Assembly: GCA_017694765.1 (NCBI GenBank)
Contig: JADIML010000062.1
Span: forward strand, 1 to 7,580
Origin: Candidatus Scybalomonas excrementavium
GTDB taxonomy: Bacteria > Bacillota > Clostridia > Lachnospirales > Lachnospiraceae
Direction: 5' to 3'
DNA: 7,580 bases
This document shows, one piece after another, positions 5,436-7,580 of the stretch. The position numbers and the translations under genes were made by a program. Numbering within the stretch: position 1 is the stretch's first letter; each line of letters begins with the position of its first letter. The notes beneath the pieces were generated by a model that was not told the origin of the DNA, made no database searches, and saw nothing but the letters and a program-made list of their open reading frames with translations.

Positions 5436-5476
5436 AAAAAACGTGAGAAACTACAAATTCGTTTCTCACGTTTTTT
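5436..5476. terminator. Bidirectional terminator between convergent genes
   Basis: A perfect 16-bp stem (5436-5451 with 5461-5476) encloses a 9-base loop and ends in TTTTTT on the plus strand and the equivalent run on the minus strand. It sits between the plus-strand coiled-coil gene and the minus-strand surface-protein gene, whose stop codon is at 5481-5479. Confidence 0.92.
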
Positions 5477-5478
5477 AT

Positions 5479-7416
5479 TTATCTTTCTTTTCTCAATATT
5501 CCAATAGCTCCTAATGATAAAATCATTCCTAAGAAATATAGATAAAGCGGCATGTCATCTCCTGTTTTAGGAATTTCATAATCCCCTTTATCATCCTGAC
5601 TTCTTGATGGGACACTTGGTATCGGTGACACTATTTTATCTACTGGTTTAGTCGGCACTTTTTCTTCTTCCTTATTGACCGGCTTAGTTGGTTCCTTTTC
5701 CTCTTCCTTATCAACTAACTTACTCGGTTCCTTTCCTTCTTCTTTATCATTTGGAACACCTGGTTTTATTGTATCTCTATCTCCTGTTCCACTAGAATTT
5801 CCGGTTTCTTCTGTTATCGGTATCTGTGGACTTGGTGTTTGTGTACTTCCACTTCCTGTTCCATTAGAACTTCCCTCTCCTTCTGTTGTCGGTGGCTGGG
5901 GACTTGGTGTTTGTGTACTTCCACTTCCTGGTCCATTAGAACTTCCCTCTCCTCCTGTTGTCGGTGGCTGGGGATTTGGTGTTTGTGTACTTTGCGTCCA
6001 CTGTGCATACAATCTCACAGTTTCTCCTGCTTTTGTTGCTAAATTACTTACTTTTGCTCCTGCTGTATAAGAAATCCCTGTACCATCTTTACTTGTATTC
6101 CACCCAGTAAAAGTATAACCTGTATGTGATACTTTGCTTTCATCTAATAATGTAACTTCTTGTCCAAGCTCTGCTGTATGTTCTGCGATATGTTCTTCTT
6201 CACTTTTTGTAAGATTCCTTGTAACAATCGCACTTGATGTAACACTATTTACATCTACATCATCTTCCATTGTTTTACTTTCTGCTAATGTGCTTACAGA
6301 ACTTTTATTGGCATAGTATCTTATATAATATGTATTAGATTTCCATTGGGCATAGAGATTTACCGTATCTCCTTTTGTATTTGTTAGGGCATTTACTACT
6401 TCTCCTAATGTATATGTTTTACTTCCTCCATTTGGATCGGTGCTCCAACCAACTAACTGATATCCAGCTCTTTGAAATCCTGCTCCATTACTTAATGTGA
6501 CTTGTTTTCCAACTTCTGCTTTTTGTGTAAATTCTGTTCCTTCCCCACTATTTGGGTGATACTTAATTGTGTATTCTGAAATGTCTAAAACCCAATGTGC
6601 ATATAGTTTTATTTCATCTTGATTATTTTGAAAAAGACTCAAGTCTATTGTTTCCCCTACTTGAAAATCTGCGTTCGATCCATTTGGATCGATTTTCCAC
6701 CCTGCAAATCTATATCCTTCTTTACTTAAACTAGAGGCATCTGATAACGATGCTTCATTATTGGTATCTAATGTATGAGAATTGACAGAACCAGTTCCCT
6801 GATTTGCATCATAGTGTACTTGATATGGTTTCCACTGTGCATATAAAGTTACAACAGTATCTTTTGTCGTTGCCAATGCACCTACAGTTTCTCCTGGCTG
6901 ATAAATACCAGAACTACCGTCTTGTGTTTCACTCCAACCAATAAATTTATATCCACCTCTTGTGAAATTATCTCCGTTCTCTAGTGTTACATCTTTTCCT
7001 AATTCTGCTGTCTGAGAATTGGCTGATCCATTCCCTTGATTTGCATTATATTCAATCGTATATTCAGCACTTTTCGGAACCCAATGCGCATATAATATCA
7101 TTTTATATTCATCTGCAGAAAAATCACTTGGTGTAATGACATCATTTACTTGAAAATCTGCTTTACTACCATTCGCTTCCTTTTTCCATCCCCCAAAGCT
7201 TAAATCAGCTTGACTAGGTAAATATTTCCCTGTTGGATCCTCTACATTTAATTGATTATTAGAATTCATATAACCATTGTTAATATACTCCCATTCTAAT
7301 CCATTATTTACATTATATTCCACTTCATATGGTTTCCAATTAGCAAATAATACAGCTGTACCACCATTGACTTCTAAATCTGGTATTTCTTGATCTGGAA
7401 TCATTTCTTTTCCCAA
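5479..7416 (-). CDS. Cell-wall-anchored Listeria-Bacteroides (InlB B-type) repeat protein, 5' end missing
   Basis: About six repeat units of 65-75 residues each end in an aromatic box: FANW, LYAHW, LYAQW, LYAHW, LYAQW, LYAQW. GW motifs sit mid-unit (for example GYTFTGWNT), typical of the flg_new/InlB B-repeat family of surface proteins. Next comes a Pro/Gly/Ser stalk of three 24-residue repeats, then three 12-residue KEEEKEPTKPVD-type repeats. A sorting signal follows: IPKTG at 615-619 (numbered from 7416), a hydrophobic segment and RKER. It should be anchored to peptidoglycan by a sortase. No signal peptide is present. The start at 7416 is only a TTG without a ribosome site, and repeat-like sequence continues in frame upstream (GWKRTC, to about 7467) until a TGA at 7506-7504. 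The gene is therefore a 3' fragment, probably silent unless the junction is an assembly artefact. Confidence 0.85.
   Translation of the reverse strand: MGKEMIPDQEIPDLEVNGGTAVLFANWKPYEVEYNVNNGLEWEYINNGYMNSNNQLNVEDPTGKYLPSQADLSFGGWKKEANGSKADFQVNDVITPSDFSADEYKMILYAHWVPKSAEYTIEYNANQGNGSANSQTAELGKDVTLENGDNFTRGGYKFIGWSETQDGSSGIYQPGETVGALATTKDTVVTLYAQWKPYQVHYDANQGTGSVNSHTLDTNNEASLSDASSLSKEGYRFAGWKIDPNGSNADFQVGETIDLSLFQNNQDEIKLYAHWVLDISEYTIKYHPNSGEGTEFTQKAEVGKQVTLSNGAGFQRAGYQLVGWSTDPNGGSKTYTLGEVVNALTNTKGDTVNLYAQWKSNTYYIRYYANKSSVSTLAESKTMEDDVDVNSVTSSAIVTRNLTKSEEEHIAEHTAELGQEVTLLDESKVSHTGYTFTGWNTSKDGTGISYTAGAKVSNLATKAGETVRLYAQWTQSTQTPNPQPPTTGGEGSSNGPGSGSTQTPSPQPPTTEGEGSSNGTGSGSTQTPSPQIPITEETGNSSGTGDRDTIKPGVPNDKEEGKEPSKLVDKEEEKEPTKPVNKEEEKVPTKPVDKIVSPIPSVPSRSQDDKGDYEIPKTGDDMPLYLYFLGMILSLGAIGILRKER
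5638..5745 (-). repeat. Three tandem 36-bp repeats (charged stalk)
   Basis: Units beginning at 5745, 5709 and 5673 encode KEEGKEPSKLVD, KEEEKEPTKPVN and KEEEKVPTKPVD. They form the Lys/Glu/Pro wall-spanning segment just before the sorting signal. Confidence 0.8.
5776..5991 (-). repeat. Three tandem 72-bp repeats (Pro/Gly/Ser stalk)
   Basis: Units start at 5991, 5919 and 5847, and each encodes a 24-residue STQTPxPQ...-type block. The first two are almost identical in DNA, which marks recent duplication and likely copy-number instability. The third has diverged. Confidence 0.85.
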
Positions 7417-7580
7417 TTCATACTCTGGATCATCCCACTCGTTATCTTTACAAGTTCTTTTCCATCCCTCAACTGTTTCATAAATTCGTCTAAACTTAAG
7501 AAATCATAGCTTCCATCACAATCCCCCATAATAATATATTTGCCTTTTGCCTGATGTATTCCAAACCGAAGCGCATTCCC
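7401..7580 (-). pseudogene. Truncated family-2 glycosyltransferase fragment (dolichyl-phosphate-mannose-synthase-like)
   Basis: Reading from the window edge, the minus strand encodes 59 residues before a TGA (7403-7401). It starts GNALRFGIHQAKGKYIIMGD and continues CDGSYDFLSLDEFMKQLRDGKELV. This is the GT-A core of bacterial GT2 enzymes that transfer sugars to lipid phosphate carriers: the AxGKYIIMGDxDGSYDF block holds the metal/nucleotide-sugar Asp residues and is followed by the xFxxxLRDGxELV helix. Family members then continue MGNRF-like, but here homology stops at about 7449 and 15 unrelated residues follow. The frame differs from that of the repeat protein downstream, with which it overlaps. 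The 5' part is outside the window. The gene is therefore broken at its 3' side in this sequence. Confidence 0.75.

Noticed and set aside
5675..6070. 131-codon plus-strand ORF opposite the stalk repeats
   Set aside because: Its repetitive Pro/Leu/Gly composition is the mirror image of the 72-bp and 36-bp coding repeats on the other strand. There is no independent evidence for it.

Overview
The window is about 7.6 kb of AT-rich DNA with AAGGAG-type ribosome binding sites, an oxygen-sensitive 4Fe-4S type hybrid cluster protein, a sortase-anchored repeat protein and a Hol_Tox-like mini-toxin. Together these point to a low-GC anaerobic member of the Bacillota, most likely a gut-associated clostridial or erysipelotrichial lineage. 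No rRNA, tRNA, CRISPR array or insertion sequence was seen.

Layout. (1) 1-330: a compact convergent locus that looks like a type I toxin-antitoxin system. A 40-residue hydrophobic/basic peptide is encoded on the minus strand (117-239). A convergent plus-strand RNA (about 63-158) overlaps its 3' end through a shared terminator. The promoters and leaders of the two units are inverted copies of each other. (2) 345-590: a doubtful hydrophobic ORF that runs into a bidirectional terminator. (3) 627-1746 (minus): a two-gene operon of an unrecognised Cys/His-containing protein followed, one base after its stop codon, by a hemerythrin-like di-iron protein. (4) 2069-3910 (minus): hcp, encoding hydroxylamine reductase/hybrid cluster protein with a C-terminal DUF1858-type redox-disulfide domain. 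Its promoter has a near-perfect palindrome centred near -41. (5) 4153-4518 (minus): a small lipoprotein. (6) 4670-5371 (plus): a membrane-anchored coiled-coil protein with a C-terminal His/Cys zinc-binding-like tail. (7) 5479 to about 7467 (minus): the 3' part of a cell-wall-anchored Listeria-Bacteroides repeat protein ending in IPKTG. It abuts, out of frame, a truncated family-2 glycosyltransferase fragment that runs off the window end.

How the parts work together. Hcp and the hemerythrin operon fit one theme, handling of NO/hydroxylamine and oxygen stress in an anaerobe. Hcp family proteins reduce NO or hydroxylamine, hemerythrins bind O2, NO or iron, and the DUF1858 domain fused to Hcp is also the N-terminal domain of ScdA/RIC-type di-iron cluster-repair proteins. 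The cell-surface genes on the right form a separate block. The best candidates for something new are the toxin-antitoxin locus with its inverted promoter duplication, the uncharacterised 204-residue partner of the hemerythrin, the hcp operator, and the chimeric junction near 7450-7503.
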